Origin: a bacterium
GTDB taxonomy: Bacteria; JAMCPX01
Length of the DNA: 8,732 nucleotides
Assembly (NCBI GenBank): GCA_027364825.1
Contig: DAHXOM010000129.1
Coordinates: 1 to 8,732 of the forward strand
Direction of reading: 5' to 3'
The position numbers were made by a program, and so were the translations under genes. The notes under the pieces were generated by a model, which ran no database searches, was not told the origin of the DNA, and was given only the letters and a program-made list of their open reading frames with translations. The stretch's first letter is position 1. The number at the start of each line of letters is the position of its first letter. This document shows positions 7,590 to 8,732 of the stretch, one piece after another.

Positions 7590-8659
7590 AGAACGAACGT
7601 GGTCAGGCACTCATCATCGTTCTGCTTATCGTGGCGATCCTCGTGGCTGTGGTCGTTGAATTCGCCTATACAACAAGGGTTAACATTGATATCACCATGC
7701 GAATGCGCGACAGTATACAGGCAAAACGTATTGCGACCGCAGCTCTGGAAATAGAGAAGGGAATCCTGCTTACCGATCTGAGCATAAGTCCGGGCGCCGA
7801 CTATGCGGTTTCCGGAGAACTGAACAAAGATGCCCAGTTATGGTCACAGATTGCCAATTTTCCGCTCCCGGTAACCGTGAAGGATAAAAACATAGGCATT
7901 ATGCGTGGACTGATAAGTGATGAATCCGGGAAGTTCGATATCAATGCGCTGATAGGTTCTGATACCATTACCGCAAACCAGACACTCGATGGTATATGCA
8001 GGAGATTGTTTGAACAGTTGAAGCTTGATCCGAACACCGTGGATGCAATAGAAGACTGGATTGATTCGGACGAACTGCCGAGGCCCTATGGGGCTGAGAG
8101 CGAGTATTATGAAGGTCTTGATACTCCGTACAGGGCAAAGGATGCGCCCATGGATTCAATAACAGAGTTAAAAATGATAAAGGGCATCGACGACAAGACT
8201 TTTAATGTACTGATGGGAAAGACCGATGCGAACGGCAAACCGTTATTACAACCTGCAGATGCAATGGATAGCCCGGTTTTTACCGTATTCCCTAAATACT
8301 ACAACCCGAATTCACCGTTTAAAATCAATGTAAACACAGCATCGCCGGTACTTCTCGCGGCGATGTACAGTCTAGACAATTCTCAGGTGCAGGATATACT
8401 GTCCATGAGAGAGCAAACCCCGTTTATGTCCATAGGAGATTTTACCAATGAACTTTCCAAGATAGGCATCGACCTGAACAACCCGCAGGTGCAGGCGGTC
8501 AACGGCTATATAGATGTCAAGAGTGATTATTTCTCGGTTGACGGCATAGGTATTATTGAAGATGGTGTTACGTACATCATAAGAGCTGTATATTACCGGA
8601 ACAGACAGAGCCGCACTTTTTCGCTCATTTACTGGCGCGAAGAGACGTTTAACAATTAA
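7586..8659 (+). CDS. gspK: Type II secretion system minor pseudopilin GspK
   Basis: Largest minor pseudopilin, expected to cap the pseudopilus tip with GspI and GspJ. It has 357 residues from a GTG start that overlaps the gspJ stop (GTGA). The leader is only 6 residues (MKNERG) and cleavage is expected before QALIIVLLIVAILVAVVVEF. Residue +5 is Ile rather than Glu, which is normal for GspK and fits its position at the tip. The mature protein holds the family motif DWIDSDELPRPYGAE (about 158-172) followed by YYEGLDTPYRAKDAP. Near residue 245 it has a helix-hairpin-helix-like stretch, INVNTASPVLLAAMY, followed by a second alpha-helical part. Gln at +1 is less usual than Phe, Met or Val. It is the last gene in the window; gspL does not follow directly. 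Confidence 0.96.
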   Translation: MKNERGQALIIVLLIVAILVAVVVEFAYTTRVNIDITMRMRDSIQAKRIATAALEIEKGILLTDLSISPGADYAVSGELNKDAQLWSQIANFPLPVTVKDKNIGIMRGLISDESGKFDINALIGSDTITANQTLDGICRRLFEQLKLDPNTVDAIEDWIDSDELPRPYGAESEYYEGLDTPYRAKDAPMDSITELKMIKGIDDKTFNVLMGKTDANGKPLLQPADAMDSPVFTVFPKYYNPNSPFKINVNTASPVLLAAMYSLDNSQVQDILSMREQTPFMSIGDFTNELSKIGIDLNNPQVQAVNGYIDVKSDYFSVDGIGIIEDGVTYIIRAVYYRNRQSRTFSLIYWREETFNN

Positions 8660-8712
8660 ATTTTATTTAAAAAGAATTCCTCAAAGTTTGTTTCGGAGTT
8701 TCCATGAATTCC

Positions 8713-8731
8713 CTCTCCCCTCGCGGGAGAG
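8713..8731. repeat. GC-rich palindrome at the window edge
   Basis: CTCTCCC (8713-8719) pairs perfectly with GGGAGAG (8725-8731) around a 5-nt CTCGC loop. It lies 53 nt after the gspK stop. Palindromes of this CCCTCTCCC/GGGAGAGGG kind occur as dispersed intergenic repeats in various proteobacterial genomes, which is a memory-based comparison and not a search. It could also be the stem of a transcription terminator, but a T tract, if any, would lie beyond the edge. The 73 bases after gspK hold no gene and otherwise only AT-rich sequence. Confidence 0.5.
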
Positions 8732-8732
8732 T

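Noticed and set aside
8656..8670. AT-only inverted repeat TTAAAT-TTT-ATTTAA at the gspK stop, considered as a terminator
   Set aside because: The stem has no GC pairs, overlaps the stop codon and is not followed by a T tract, so it is unlikely to terminate transcription.

Overview
The window holds most of one type II secretion system (T2SS, general secretory pathway) operon. Eight genes lie head to tail on the + strand in the order gspD-E-F-G-H-I-J-K and fill almost all of the 8.7 kb. Neighbours are tightly packed: there are 4-nt ATGA and GTGA overlaps (D/E, J/K), an overlap of about 32 nt (H/I), gaps of 8 to 10 nt (E/F, F/G) and gaps of 46 and 64 nt (G/H, I/J). This points to one polycistronic transcript. 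No promoter is visible, because the left edge cuts into the signal peptide of gspD; gspC and the operon promoter, if present, lie to the left.

The products make up a machine that carries folded proteins from the periplasm across the outer membrane. GspD is the outer-membrane secretin. GspE is the cytoplasmic ATPase. GspF is the inner-membrane platform protein. GspG is the major pseudopilin, and GspH, I, J and K are the minor pseudopilins that form the tip of the periplasmic pseudopilus. The inner-membrane assembly proteins GspL and GspM, which commonly follow gspK, are not in the window. After gspK there are at least 73 noncoding bases ending in a GC-rich palindrome.

The organism is a diderm (Gram-negative) bacterium, since it has a secretin. 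Intermediate base composition, a PilB/MshE-like GspE N-terminus and the gene order would fit a Desulfobacterota (deltaproteobacterial) or related lineage, but the sequence does not prove it. No RNA genes, CRISPR array, insertion sequence or defence system was seen.

This is a recognisable core system rather than a new one. Points worth a second look are the unavoidable 40-residue GspG leader, the Ser/Thr/Pro-rich C-terminal tail of GspD, a tandem MshEN-like motif at the GspE N-terminus, and the apparent break in the operon after gspK.
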